Below, piece after piece: positions 17,627 to 26,247 of a stretch of 64,000 nucleotides of DNA (positions are counted from its first letter, which is position 1; each line of letters starts with the position of its first letter). This DNA is from Zongyangia gallinarum (GTDB lineage: Bacteria; Bacillota; Clostridia; Oscillospirales; Ruminococcaceae). A program made the translations under genes and the position numbers. Below the pieces are notes generated by a model. It worked only from the letters and a program-made list of their open reading frames with translations. It was not told where the DNA came from and ran no database searches. Where the stretch lies: the NCBI GenBank assembly GCA_904419315.1, contig CAJFQY010000007.1, positions 1 through 64,000 on the forward strand, in the 5' to 3' direction.

Positions 17627-17671
17627 TAAAAGGGCTGAGCATGATTTTTATCATACCCAGCCCCTTTTTTC
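17627..17671 (+). terminator. Terminator downstream of thiD
   Basis: Interrupted inverted repeat (AAAAGGGCTG... CATGAT / ATCAT... CAGCCCC) ending in T6. It lies between thiD and the convergent GIY-YIG-like gene. Confidence 0.7.
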
Positions 17672-17710
17672 ATTGTGTGAGGAATAATATTGGATCAGAT
17701 CATGTTAATT

Positions 17711-18052
17711 CTAGTAAAGAAGGCCCGAGTCCATCTTCTCAAGCCAAAGATCATAGAGTGCTTTGACGTCTTCCTTGAATTCCTCCGCAGTTTGTTCTTC
17801 TTTCTGTTGTAGTGTATCGAGCACTTCAAAAACAAAGACATCTTTGCCCAGCGCATCCCAATCCTTAGCAATCTTCCAGTCAACGCAGGATCCGGTCATT
17901 TGGGCGAACTGAAAGCGATTACGACTCCCGGTCAGTTCGGTGGTCCATTGAAGAAGCAGCCTGCCGTTTTGGGTGTTTTTGATGGCGAAAACGCCGCCTT
18001 CCCGCCGACGTTCTTTATAAGCGCGGATCATTTCTTTGCGATCTTTCTCCAT
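17711..18052 (-). CDS. GIY-YIG nuclease-like small protein
   Basis: 113-residue protein like the short Firmicutes proteins annotated as GIY-YIG nuclease family. The N-terminal helix (KEMIRAYKERRREGG) is followed by GVFAIKNTQNGRLLLQ, where the GIY motif is GVF and the YIG motif is not preserved, and by NRFQF and KDWDALGKDVFVFEVLD. The catalytic motif is therefore degenerate and activity is doubtful. Start at 18052 has GGGGG upstream; a longer frame to 18142 runs through a consensus promoter and is rejected. Confidence 0.72.
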   Translation of the reverse strand: MEKDRKEMIRAYKERRREGGVFAIKNTQNGRLLLQWTTELTGSRNRFQFAQMTGSCVDWKIAKDWDALGKDVFVFEVLDTLQQKEEQTAEEFKEDVKALYDLWLEKMDSGLLY

Positions 18053-18101
18053 GATATCGAACCCCCTTTCACTATGACAGTAAAAGACAAATGTAGTGAT
18101 T

Positions 18102-18130
18102 ATTATATCCATCGCAAAGGAGGATGTCAA
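18102..18130 (-). promoter_or_regulatory. Promoter of the GIY-YIG-like gene
   Basis: Perfect sigma-A elements on the minus strand: TTGACA (18125-18130), 17 bases, TATAAT (18102-18107). Confidence 0.85.
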
Positions 18131-18150
18131 CTGCTCGGACAAAGAAAAAG

Positions 18151-18174
18151 AAAGTCCAGAAAACTCTGGACTTT
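18151..18174 (-). terminator. Terminator of the GHL10/amidase gene
   Basis: Ten-base perfect stem (18151-18160 with 18165-18174), loop of 4, followed on the minus strand by TCTTTTTCTTT; immediately after the gene's stop at 18190. Confidence 0.85.
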
Positions 18175-18189
18175 CCCTAATTAGTTGAG

Positions 18190-21096
18190 TTAGTTTGCCG
18201 CTTTAATGGTATCTACAATCCCCATTGCGACAGCGTTTGCCGTACGGAAGATGGTGAAAGAATCGCAGAGAGACTCATACTCCCAGGGATTGGACATGAA
18301 GCCGTTCTCCACCAGGACGCTGGGACAGAATGTCATTCGTGTTACCCGATAGGTGGACTGGATGGCGCCTCTTGGCTCTCGTCCTAAGCATTGTGTCATG
18401 GTGTCGTGAAGAATCTGCGCAAACTGGGCAGAAGTATTGTAATGATAATAGATTTCTGTACCGCTGACGCTGGAAGAGTCGGTGGTTTCTGCCACTGAGT
18501 TTTGATGGAAGGAGATATAAAAATCTACCTTCATATTTTCGGGAGGAAGGCATCTTTCTTCATAAGAAAGGCGGGTGTCATTAGAACGGGTCAGGGAAAC
18601 AGTAGCTCCTAGAGCTTCCAGCTGTCTTTGTGTCTCATAGGTAATGGCAAGGTTAATATCCTTTTCTGTTGCGCCACTGCTGCCGCCAGGTCCCAAGGAA
18701 CCGGGATCCTCTCCGCCATGCCCGGCATCGAGAGCAACGACTACACCTTCCAGAGGCCGGGCCGGATTATCGGAAAGTTTTGGAGGAAGCAAGAAGGAGA
18801 GCACCAAATTGCCGTCCAGATCAAATTCCACATTATAGCCCCAGAGAGAAAGGCCTTCCCCTAGGGTAAACTGGAGCGTTACACTTTCATCGTCGTTAAC
18901 CCGTTGGGAGATATCGGAGAATAGATCTCCATATTCAAAAAGCCCTTCCTGTATATTGACAGTATTATAAAGGGTGATGGTGAAGACGTCGTCATCGAGA
19001 TCAGCGTGAAAAGCGGGACGGGCTGTACCCTTGATGGTATAGGTTTGGTCTCCATTTTCGGCCTGCTCCATGGTAACCTCGCTGACATTATTTTGGAAGG
19101 AGGCTTCTCCCGCCACGAAATCTATGGTGCTTTTTTGAATCCACCCTCCGCTGGAAAGCTGGCACATATCATCGGTTTGATCGGTGACCAAATCTACACA
19201 GCCTTGTTTCAAGGTGGCAATAATGTCACTATTGGTATTGCTTTCACTAAAGACGGTACCGATGTATTCAGCCGCCTGCATCACCAATTTGCCACCCTCA
19301 CCAACAACGTAGATCTCTCCCAGGGAAGAGGTAGTGCTGGTTTTTCCTTCATAGGTGAGCACATAGCTGACAGTCCCCACCTTGGTAGTTACATTTTCCG
19401 GATAGTCTTCTGCAAGGGTTGCGGTTCCTTTGAAGAGGGCCGGTACGCCGTCCTCTGCAATGGCGACTTGCTCCAGTGGTATATGCATGCCGTCAAAAAT
19501 GGCAGTGACCTCCCCGCCGGCAGGAGCAATACAGGAAAAGGTGACCTCTTCACCAGCATAGGCGCCATAAGAAGCGCTGGGGAAAACTGAGCTTTCTAAA
19601 ATAGAGGAAATGGTGGAGACTTCTCCAGAGCCTTCCTCCTCACGGATAATGGTAAGCGAACGGGACACATTTTCCCCCTGTTCAAAGGTAAAACTGTTTT
19701 CCCCTAAAGAAAGTTCAACCAGTACGCCAAAAGTACCGCCTTCTCCACGGGCTTCTACCTCTTCGCCGTTAAGGGTCAAAGGCAGAGAGGGGTCCGAGGT
19801 GCCCATGATGAAATATTTGCTGTAATAGGTCGTAAATTCTTCACTTGAGGGCCGGGTGATTTCCAAAGTCTGCCCATAGCTGAGATCGACAGAGATTGCC
19901 TGTTCCGATTCTGGCATGGCATACATGGAAGCGGTGTAGACGTTTACGCCCTGACTATCAGAGGCGAGATCAGCGTATGTGGAGAGAATATGGCCTTTAA
20001 AATTTTGCAGACGGTTGAGATAAATCTGATCAGCCAAAGCAAACTGATCTCCGCTTTGCGCTTCGGCTACACGGTTGAGGGTGATGACAGGAATACGGTA
20101 GTAATCGGAAGTCTCGCCCCACCACTGAACAAGGGATCGGTAGTCTCCTGATTCACCGTCAATGCTATAAAAAAGCTCAGGGGTAATGTAGTCTACCAGT
20201 CCTTGCTCCATGATGGATGCAACATCAATAGCCTGATCGTCCGCAGCGAAGGCAGCGTTCCCCCGGATACTCTCATCCATCTGGCTGTTGACCCCAGGAA
20301 CGGTGATGCCAAAAGAAACATCAGCATTTGCAGTGGCAGTATGCACGGCGGAGAGCAAAGCAATAATGCTGCTTTGGTGGAAAGAGGCAAGATCGGAAGC
20401 GGTGGATTGACCCGCAAAGGCAGACTCACTGGACATACCACTCTGATAGCTAATATCCACGAGATGAAGACCGTCCACATTGTAATTGGTGACAATTTCC
20501 GAAGCCAGATCCCCAACGAATTTTTGAAAGTCTTGATTGGCGGGATCGAACTTGAGGATGCCGTCGGTGGTGGTCAGCAGCCATTGGGGATTTTCAAGGG
20601 CTGGATGTTTTTCATAGAGCCCATCTGTCGTGGTAATGGCACCCAAATCATAGGGATTTACCACTACGTAGACCCGGATTCCATTTTGATGAGCCTCCTT
20701 GATAAAAAGCCGCAGAGGATCATATTTCGCGCGGTTGTCCTGTTTGCCGTCAATATGTGAGGTGGAAGGAAGAAGGTCAGAGTCATAATAGGCCTCTCCT
20801 CCTGTGACAGCATCCACATAGATGGTATTATAGCCATAGGTGACAGCGTGTTCCACAATGGAAGCGATGTGATCTTGCATCTCCCCTTTGCTCATATCTT
20901 CTTCGGGAATCAGCGCGTTTTCTCCGAACCCTTGGACATAAAAGCTGCGGATCTCCGCAGGGGTTTCCAGCTCTACTGTATCCCGCTGAAATTGCAGAGA
21001 AATGGGCAGATAATCCCGCATCAAAAAGAAAGCACCGGCGCCGAGGCCGACAACCAAAATGATGACCAAAAGACTGAGCAGATATTTTTTCTTCAC
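18190..21096 (-). CDS. Membrane-anchored GHL10-like domain / N-acetylmuramoyl-L-alanine amidase fusion
   Basis: 968-residue surface protein. An N-terminal membrane anchor (YLLSLLVIILVVGLGAGAFF) is followed by a glycosyl-hydrolase-like 10 domain (about 45-400; EIRSFYVQGFGE, YNTIYVDAV, GIRVYVVVNPYDLG, DGLHLVDISYQS), beta-rich Ig-like and SH3-like segments (about 400-690), an AMIN-like segment, and a C-terminal Amidase_3 domain from about 786. Zinc ligands of the amidase are in place: His793 (DAGHGG), Glu811 (ATEKD), His864 (SFHQN), and catalytic Glu930 (LVENGF). It should cut the peptide from muramic acid in peptidoglycan. The start is GTG with GAGGTG upstream. Single-gene transcript. Confidence 0.88.
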   Translation of the reverse strand: MKKKYLLSLLVIILVVGLGAGAFFLMRDYLPISLQFQRDTVELETPAEIRSFYVQGFGENALIPEEDMSKGEMQDHIASIVEHAVTYGYNTIYVDAVTGGEAYYDSDLLPSTSHIDGKQDNRAKYDPLRLFIKEAHQNGIRVYVVVNPYDLGAITTTDGLYEKHPALENPQWLLTTTDGILKFDPANQDFQKFVGDLASEIVTNYNVDGLHLVDISYQSGMSSESAFAGQSTASDLASFHQSSIIALLSAVHTATANADVSFGITVPGVNSQMDESIRGNAAFAADDQAIDVASIMEQGLVDYITPELFYSIDGESGDYRSLVQWWGETSDYYRIPVITLNRVAEAQSGDQFALADQIYLNRLQNFKGHILSTYADLASDSQGVNVYTASMYAMPESEQAISVDLSYGQTLEITRPSSEEFTTYYSKYFIMGTSDPSLPLTLNGEEVEARGEGGTFGVLVELSLGENSFTFEQGENVSRSLTIIREEEGSGEVSTISSILESSVFPSASYGAYAGEEVTFSCIAPAGGEVTAIFDGMHIPLEQVAIAEDGVPALFKGTATLAEDYPENVTTKVGTVSYVLTYEGKTSTTSSLGEIYVVGEGGKLVMQAAEYIGTVFSESNTNSDIIATLKQGCVDLVTDQTDDMCQLSSGGWIQKSTIDFVAGEASFQNNVSEVTMEQAENGDQTYTIKGTARPAFHADLDDDVFTITLYNTVNIQEGLFEYGDLFSDISQRVNDDESVTLQFTLGEGLSLWGYNVEFDLDGNLVLSFLLPPKLSDNPARPLEGVVVALDAGHGGEDPGSLGPGGSSGATEKDINLAITYETQRQLEALGATVSLTRSNDTRLSYEERCLPPENMKVDFYISFHQNSVAETTDSSSVSGTEIYYHYNTSAQFAQILHDTMTQCLGREPRGAIQSTYRVTRMTFCPSVLVENGFMSNPWEYESLCDSFTIFRTANAVAMGIVDTIKAAN

Positions 21097-21200
21097 ACCG
21101 CATCACCTCTCTGTTATCTTACCACAGTCCGCCTATTTTTTCGAGAAAAATGGGGTGAATATTGAATGAATATTTTGGAAGATGGCCACAAATTGGGCAG

Positions 21201-21241
21201 AAAAAAGAACGCGCTGTTATCCATACAGCGCGTTCTTTTTT
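21201..21241 (-). terminator. Terminator of xylB
   Basis: Seventeen-base perfect stem (21201-21217 with 21225-21241) flanked by A and T tracts just after the xylB stop. Confidence 0.88.
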
Positions 21242-21250
21242 GAGAAGCCG

Positions 21251-22774
21251 CTACAGAGTGGCCAATTCTTTAAAATTATCCTTGAGAGATGGATACAACT
21301 TGACATACAGCCGATAAAATGCTTCGTATTTGTCGATGTTGTCCGGATTGGGAGCCTGTGTTTTATTTTTCTTAATGACCCGGCGACAACCTTCCTCCAC
21401 AGAGGGATAGATGCCTGCGCCTACGCCGGCCAAAATAGCCACACCAAGAGCAGGACCTTCCTTGGAATTGACGGTAGAAACGTTGCAGTTAAACAGATCG
21501 GCCAACATAGAACGCCACAAGGGGCTGGTTCCGCCTCCTCCGCAGGCCATCATGTCGTTGATTTCAGTTCCCATCTCCCGAATGATCTCGATGCAGTCAC
21601 GCAGGGAGTAGGAAACGCCCTCCAGAATAGCGCGAATGAGATCAGCCTTTTGATGGATAGCAGAGAGCCCAAAGAATACACCGCGGCAGTCTGTATCCAG
21701 ATGAGGGGTGCGTTCACCCATGAGATAAGGCAGATAAATCAGCCGATTGGAACCGACGGGAACCTTTTCCGCCATATTATCCATAATATAATAGGGATCC
21801 ACACCCTCTTTTTCTGCCTGCGCGATTTCTTCGTGGCAGAAGTTGTCCCTAAACCATTTTAGGGAGAGTCCGGCGCCTTGGGTGACACCCATAATGTGCC
21901 AGCAGCCTGGGACAGCACAACAGAAGGTATGTACGCGGCCTTTAGGGTCAATAGAAATATCAGAAGTATGAGCAAAGACGACGCCGCTGGTGCCGATGGT
22001 GGTAAAGGCTTTTCCATCCTCCACAATACCGGTACCGACAGCTGCCGCCGCATTATCACCTGCACCGCCGACGACAATGGTGCCTTCCTGCAGCCCGGTC
22101 ATAGCGGCGACCTGGGCAGTAATGGTGCCGGTGACTTCCGGGGATTCATAGACCTTGGCAAGCAGGGACTTATCAATGTCCAGCAGGCCGAGCAGCTCAT
22201 CAGACCAGCAGCGGTTGGGGACATCCAGTAGCTGCATGCCGGAAGCATCGGAAACTTCTGTGGCGTACTCTCCGGTTAGCATAAAGCGGATATAATCTTT
22301 CGGCAGAAGAATATGACGGCATTTTGCGTAGTTTTCCGGCTCGTTGTTGCGCACCCAGAGAATTTTGGCGGCGGTAAAGCCGGTAATGGCGGGGTTGGCA
22401 GTGATTTCGATCAGTTTTTCCCGGCCTACCTTGGCAGTGATTTCCTCCACCTCTTTGCCGGTGCGCTGATCACACCAGATGATGGATTTGCGGATGACCT
22501 GGTTGTTTTCGTCCAGCATGACCAAGCCGTGCATCTGGCCGGACAAGCCAATGCCTTTGATATCTGCAGGATTGACGCCACTTTTGGAGACACAGTCTTT
22601 CAGTGTCTGGACGGTAGCGTTCCACCAATCTTCAGGATCCTGTTCCGCCCAACCGTTGTGGGGCTGATAGAGAGGATATTCGACGGTGCTGGAAACAATG
22701 GTATTACCGTCCGTATCAAACAGTACGGTTTTGGTACCGCTAGTACCAATGTCAATGCCGATTAAATATTGCAT
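21251..22774 (-). CDS. xylB: Xylulokinase
   Basis: FGGY-family kinase of 507 residues, phosphorylating D-xylulose to xylulose 5-phosphate. Seen: GIDIGTSGTKTVLFD (phosphate 1), GLSGQMHGLVMLD and IIWCDQRT (xylulokinase substrate signatures), GGAGDNAAAAVGTG and the adenosine motif ACGGGGTSPLW. GGAGGG precedes the ATG. It has its own promoter and terminator and no xylA, transporter or XylR in the window, so it is a lone pentose kinase. Confidence 0.93.
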   Translation of the reverse strand: MQYLIGIDIGTSGTKTVLFDTDGNTIVSSTVEYPLYQPHNGWAEQDPEDWWNATVQTLKDCVSKSGVNPADIKGIGLSGQMHGLVMLDENNQVIRKSIIWCDQRTGKEVEEITAKVGREKLIEITANPAITGFTAAKILWVRNNEPENYAKCRHILLPKDYIRFMLTGEYATEVSDASGMQLLDVPNRCWSDELLGLLDIDKSLLAKVYESPEVTGTITAQVAAMTGLQEGTIVVGGAGDNAAAAVGTGIVEDGKAFTTIGTSGVVFAHTSDISIDPKGRVHTFCCAVPGCWHIMGVTQGAGLSLKWFRDNFCHEEIAQAEKEGVDPYYIMDNMAEKVPVGSNRLIYLPYLMGERTPHLDTDCRGVFFGLSAIHQKADLIRAILEGVSYSLRDCIEIIREMGTEINDMMACGGGGTSPLWRSMLADLFNCNVSTVNSKEGPALGVAILAGVGAGIYPSVEEGCRRVIKKNKTQAPNPDNIDKYEAFYRLYVKLYPSLKDNFKELATL

Positions 22775-22810
22775 GGCAAACCCTCCTTTTGATCATTCCA
22801 AAGTTTTCTT

Positions 22811-22840
22811 ATTATAGATCATATCACTAATTTCTATCAA
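22811..22840 (-). promoter_or_regulatory. Promoter of xylB
   Basis: TTGATA (22835-22840), 18 bases, TATAAT (22811-22816) on the minus strand, about 35 bases before the xylB start. Confidence 0.6.
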
Positions 22841-22915
22841 ACACAATATGGGAACTTTGTAAGAAAAATCCTTAGAAACTTTAGCTAGTAAATAGTTTTT
22901 CGGGAAAAGTGATAA

Positions 22916-22951
22916 AAAACAGGCAAGTTGTTAGTACAACTTGCCTGTTTT
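22916..22951 (-). terminator. Terminator after the four-cysteine small protein
   Basis: Sixteen-base perfect stem (22916-22931 with 22936-22951) whose outer arm overlaps the stop codon of the upstream gene; separates it from xylB. Confidence 0.85.
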
Positions 22952-23162
22952 ATAATTTGAAATCATCAGGACTATACTGGGTGAGGAGCCGGGGCTTTTT
23001 GGGGATTCTTTTAAGAGGATCATAGCTAAATTTCCGGCAGCTGTGGTAGGGGGTAACAACACCGCGTTTGGGGCAGAGGATGATGGAATCGTCCCTTCCC
23101 GGACGCCCCAAGGCACAATAGATACAAGCAGGTTCAATGCGGTTTCCAAAAAGCTTTGCCAA
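22950..23162 (-). CDS. Conserved small four-cysteine protein
   Basis: 70-residue cytosolic protein with four cysteines arranged as EPACIYC, LCPKRG and SCRKFSYDPLKRIPKKP. The pattern suggests a small zinc ribbon-like fold. I have seen the SCRKF-YDPLKR-P ending as a conserved clostridial hypothetical, but no function is known to me. Start is TTG at 23162 with GAGGA 9 bases upstream; another frame from 23170 (MNTWQSF) is rejected as having no family features. It lies 29 bases after ylbJ on the same strand, so it may be co-expressed during sporulation. Confidence 0.68.
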   Translation of the reverse strand: MAKLFGNRIEPACIYCALGRPGRDDSIILCPKRGVVTPYHSCRKFSYDPLKRIPKKPRLLTQYSPDDFKL

Positions 23163-23191
23163 GTGTTCACATCCTCTCGTTTTCTTTCTTT

Positions 23192-24343
23192 TTATTCTAT
23201 CATATTCTTCGCTGCTTTGCTACGGGATTTTCTGACCTCACCGGAAGTTGGGGAAAGAGAGAGAAGAAGAACCGCACAGAGAAGAAGGATACAGACGGTA
23301 GCGGGGATATTCCCATAGGAAATAGCGAGACGGGGGGAGGACTCAAATGCGGCGCTGATCAGAGCCAGGGGAACCGCCCGCAAAATCAGATGTGCAATTA
23401 TACCGGTAATAGCCGCATGGGCCAGACGGGAGATGAGGAAGGGAAGAAGATTCAGATGGTGATCTTTTATAAGGGCAATGACCTGACAGATAATGGAGAC
23501 ACTGGAAAAGGAGACAAGGATGCTGCAAAGGGTAAAAGCGGTGAGTACATCATTTTGAGCGCTTTGGAGACATCCCTGCGTTACTTCCAGAAATCCATAG
23601 ACCAAAGGTGTTACTACTGCGGCGTCCGCGAAGGAAGAAAGCTTTTGACAGAAAAAATCCATCCAACCGGAGGCGGTGAGGAGGGAGGTGACAGCACTTA
23701 AAAAGACAATAAAGGCGCTGACGGTGAACATGGAAGAAGCACCGCCGCAAACCGATTCCACAAAGGCTACCGGCACAGTCATGGGAGGAGTCGGTTTTGC
23801 CTCATTTTTGGGAGGAACCTTGTGAAAAAGGCCAAGAAAGGTGCCGATGAGGAGGGAGGATAATATCTGAGAGACAAGAAGGATGACACCCAGCGCAGTG
23901 GAGTGGAGCATGGAAAGCCCCACAGTTCCGATGAGGAAGGCGGGCCCTGCGTTGACGCAAAAGCAGAGCATCCGGCTGGCTTGTGCCTTGTCTATTTTTT
24001 TCTGCTCCAAAAGCCCAGAAATCATTTTTGCACCTACGGGATAGCCGCCCAACATACTCATGATGACGGCGCATCCGCAGGAGGAAGGAAGCTTTAATAT
24101 ATAACGGGTGATGGGAGAAAGGGGACGGGAGATAAGCTCCCCCAGGCCCGAATTTGTGAGAAAGCAGGCCAGCACTACAAAGGGAAAAAGGGAGGGGATG
24201 ACAACGCCGGCGCAAAGAGTCAAACCATCACGGGCGCCCTGGGCGCTGGACTGGGGATAGAGGAGGATACCAGTGCACAGCGCCCCAGCGGCCAGTAGAA
24301 TCAAAAAGATTTTCATTGGTTTGGAATGTCCGAACTTTTTCAT
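23192..24343 (-). CDS. ylbJ: Sporulation integral membrane protein YlbJ
   Basis: Polytopic membrane protein of 383 residues. The YlbJ/nucleoside-recognition (Gate domain) pattern is clear: ARDGLTLCAGVVIPSLFPF, PSSCGCAVIMSMLGGYPVGAK, QASRMLCFCVNAGPAFLIGTVG. In Bacillus YlbJ is made in the mother cell under sigma-E and is needed for spore cortex formation. Start chosen at MKKFGHS (24343), where GGGAGG lies upstream; the frame continues upstream to 24676 only by chance overlap with yqfC. Divergent from yqfC-yqfD, another sigma-E-type pair. Confidence 0.88.
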   Translation of the reverse strand: MKKFGHSKPMKIFLILLAAGALCTGILLYPQSSAQGARDGLTLCAGVVIPSLFPFVVLACFLTNSGLGELISRPLSPITRYILKLPSSCGCAVIMSMLGGYPVGAKMISGLLEQKKIDKAQASRMLCFCVNAGPAFLIGTVGLSMLHSTALGVILLVSQILSSLLIGTFLGLFHKVPPKNEAKPTPPMTVPVAFVESVCGGASSMFTVSAFIVFLSAVTSLLTASGWMDFFCQKLSSFADAAVVTPLVYGFLEVTQGCLQSAQNDVLTAFTLCSILVSFSSVSIICQVIALIKDHHLNLLPFLISRLAHAAITGIIAHLILRAVPLALISAAFESSPRLAISYGNIPATVCILLLCAVLLLSLSPTSGEVRKSRSKAAKNMIE

Positions 24344-24401
24344 GATGGCAGATTCCTCCCTTCTGGGATGCGGATTGGGTATGAAAGGTCCCTTTTTCCA
24401 A

Positions 24402-24429
24402 TATATATGTAAAAGGACAAAAGATATGA
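24402..24429 (-). promoter_or_regulatory. Possible sigma-E promoter of ylbJ
   Basis: On the minus strand TCATATC (24423-24429), 13 bases, CATATATA (24402-24409) resembles the sigma-E consensus (KMATATT, about 14 bases, CATACAMT) and would start transcription about 50 bases before ylbJ. Confidence 0.4.
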
Positions 24430-24500
24430 GTTGCTGTACGTTTGGCAGCGCTGGAGTTAGGAAGGAACCTGGGATCAACCAAGGAAATGAGGTGGGAAAT

Positions 24501-24821
24501 TTGGCGAGGGAGAAGAGGAGAAACCGAAGGCAACTGCCTGTAGAGGAGATGCCCAAAGACAAGATGGCTTCCAAGGTAGCCAAGGTCATCGGTGTACCGG
24601 AGGATGCGTTTACAGCCCAGCCCCAAATCGAGCTCTCTGGAAATCGGGAAGCAGTGGTAGAAGGGTGCCAGGGCATATTGGAATATGACGAGTGTGTTAT
24701 CCGTTTGAACCTGGGAAAGATGATGCTGCGCTTTTGCGGCAGAAATCTTCAGCTGCGATGTATGGCGGCGCAAAGTGTCGTAGTGGAGGGCTATATCATG
24801 TCCATGGAGTTTTTAACCTGA
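24501..24821 (+). CDS. yqfC: Sporulation protein YqfC (YabP/YqfC family)
   Basis: Small sporulation protein of about 106 residues. The YabP/YqfC fold is seen in KVIGVPEDAFTAQPQIELSGNREAVVEGCQGILEYDECVIRL, then MLRFCGRNLQLRCM and VEGYIMSMEF. The start is placed at TTG 24501, which has GAGGTG 6 bases upstream and gives the usual family length; the open frame further upstream overlaps ylbJ on the other strand. Followed by yqfD after 63 bases, as in Bacillus and most spore formers. Confidence 0.85.
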   Translation: MAREKRRNRRQLPVEEMPKDKMASKVAKVIGVPEDAFTAQPQIELSGNREAVVEGCQGILEYDECVIRLNLGKMMLRFCGRNLQLRCMAAQSVVVEGYIMSMEFLT

Positions 24822-24884
24822 CCACAGCCGCTGGATCTCTGACCTGATTTTCGAAAGGAAATTTTTGCAGTAAAGGAGAGCATC

Positions 24885-26090
24885 ATGTTTATCGTCAGAC
24901 TGTTCCGGTGGCTTTGCGGCTATGTGGAGTTCGAGGTAACCGGCAACTTTGTGGAGCGCTTTCTCAACCTAGCCATGCGGAGCGGGGTCAACATTTGGGG
25001 ACTTAGCCATCGCACAGATAAAGTGATCGGTTGCGCCCTGTTGAGGGATTACAAGCGCTTTCGAAAGTTTACCCGGAAAACAGGGGTCCGGGTACGGCAT
25101 ATCGGCACATACGGTATGCCTTTTGTCGCTAAAAGATACCGCAAACGGGTGGGAATCCTCATCGGTGTGGCGGCATTTTTTGTTTTTTTGGCCGTCATGT
25201 CCCAGTTTATTTGGCAGATCGAAGTCAACGGTTGTAAAACGGTGGATCCGCAGACCGTCCTGGATGCGGTAGAAGAATATGGGCTGAGAGAGGGAGCGTT
25301 GCGCAGCCAGCTGGACACACGGGAAATTGAAAATCGTGTCATGATCAAGTTGGATACCCTCTCCTGGATCGCGATCAATATCCAGGGGAGCCGCGCTACC
25401 ATCGAAATCCAGGAGAGGGTCAATCCACCGGAAATGTTGCCGCTAGATGATCCATGCAATGTGGTAGCAAAGCATGAGGGAATGATTACCCGGGTGGAGG
25501 CCCACGACGGCAAAGCCATGGTCCAAAAGGGAGATGCCGTGAAAGAGGGGGAGCTGTTAATCAGCGGTATCATCGAATCGAAAAGCGGCAAAAATATACT
25601 GAAACACGCCTGGGGAAAGGTTATCGCTATGTACGAGGAAAACTTGACCATCCGGATTCCCCTGAAGCAGCGTCACGAGGTTCTTTCTCAGGAAAGCAGC
25701 CCAAAAAGCTATCTACGAGTCGGTGGGATAGATATTCCTTTGTCCATCGGTGGTTCTCCCGGAGAAAATGCGAAGGTTTCGGTGGAGGAAAAACAGCTTT
25801 CCATTTTTGGAATGCCGTTGCCATTGTATCATGTTGTCAAAACATATCGTTCTTTCTCCTATGAAGAAGTGACGATTTCTCAGAATGAGGCGAAGTCCCA
25901 GGCCCTGAGAAGGCTGGAGCAGATGGAAAACGAAGCCATCGGAGAGTGTGAAAGCAAGGAAAAAACAGTCAATGGCATTGTGGATGGGGATCACTATGTC
26001 CTTACTGCAAGGTTTGTGGTTGAGAAAGATATAGGAGCCACTGAAAAAATATGGACAGATCAGCCGGCCGAAGCGGAAAATTCTCAGTAA
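24885..26090 (+). CDS. yqfD: Sporulation protein YqfD
   Basis: Membrane protein of 401 residues of the YqfD (stage IV) family. A short cytoplasmic N-terminal domain precedes one membrane helix (about 89-110, VGILIGVAAFFVFLAVMSQFIW shortened here), after which the long outer domain contains VNGCKTVDPQ, a POTRA-like segment with LSWIAINIQGSRATIEIQERV, and CNVVAKHEGMITRVE. In Bacillus it is a sigma-E gene. AAAGGAG precedes the ATG. Its position before phoH is conserved across Firmicutes. Confidence 0.9.
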   Translation: MFIVRLFRWLCGYVEFEVTGNFVERFLNLAMRSGVNIWGLSHRTDKVIGCALLRDYKRFRKFTRKTGVRVRHIGTYGMPFVAKRYRKRVGILIGVAAFFVFLAVMSQFIWQIEVNGCKTVDPQTVLDAVEEYGLREGALRSQLDTREIENRVMIKLDTLSWIAINIQGSRATIEIQERVNPPEMLPLDDPCNVVAKHEGMITRVEAHDGKAMVQKGDAVKEGELLISGIIESKSGKNILKHAWGKVIAMYEENLTIRIPLKQRHEVLSQESSPKSYLRVGGIDIPLSIGGSPGENAKVSVEEKQLSIFGMPLPLYHVVKTYRSFSYEEVTISQNEAKSQALRRLEQMENEAIGECESKEKTVNGIVDGDHYVLTARFVVEKDIGATEKIWTDQPAEAENSQ

Positions 26091-26247
26091 ATTTTGCAGA
26101 AACCCTAGTAAAATTTAATAGTATTTGCTATAATAAACTGTACATACTGGGCAATTGCTCCAGGTTTGTGAAAATTTCGTTTGATGCGGGTGGCTTTGGA
26201 AAAATTCGGAACACGCTGCAATATCAGACGGGGATTCAGGTGAATGG

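Noticed and set aside
17711..18052. Active GIY-YIG homing nuclease
   Set aside because: The GIY and YIG motifs are degenerate and there is no sign of an intron or mobile context.
21251..22774. Xylose utilisation operon
   Set aside because: xylB is flanked by its own promoter and terminator; no xylA, transporter or repressor is present.
24344..24676. N-terminal extension of ylbJ
   Set aside because: No membrane or family pattern, covers yqfC on the opposite strand; ATG 24343 has a strong ribosome site.
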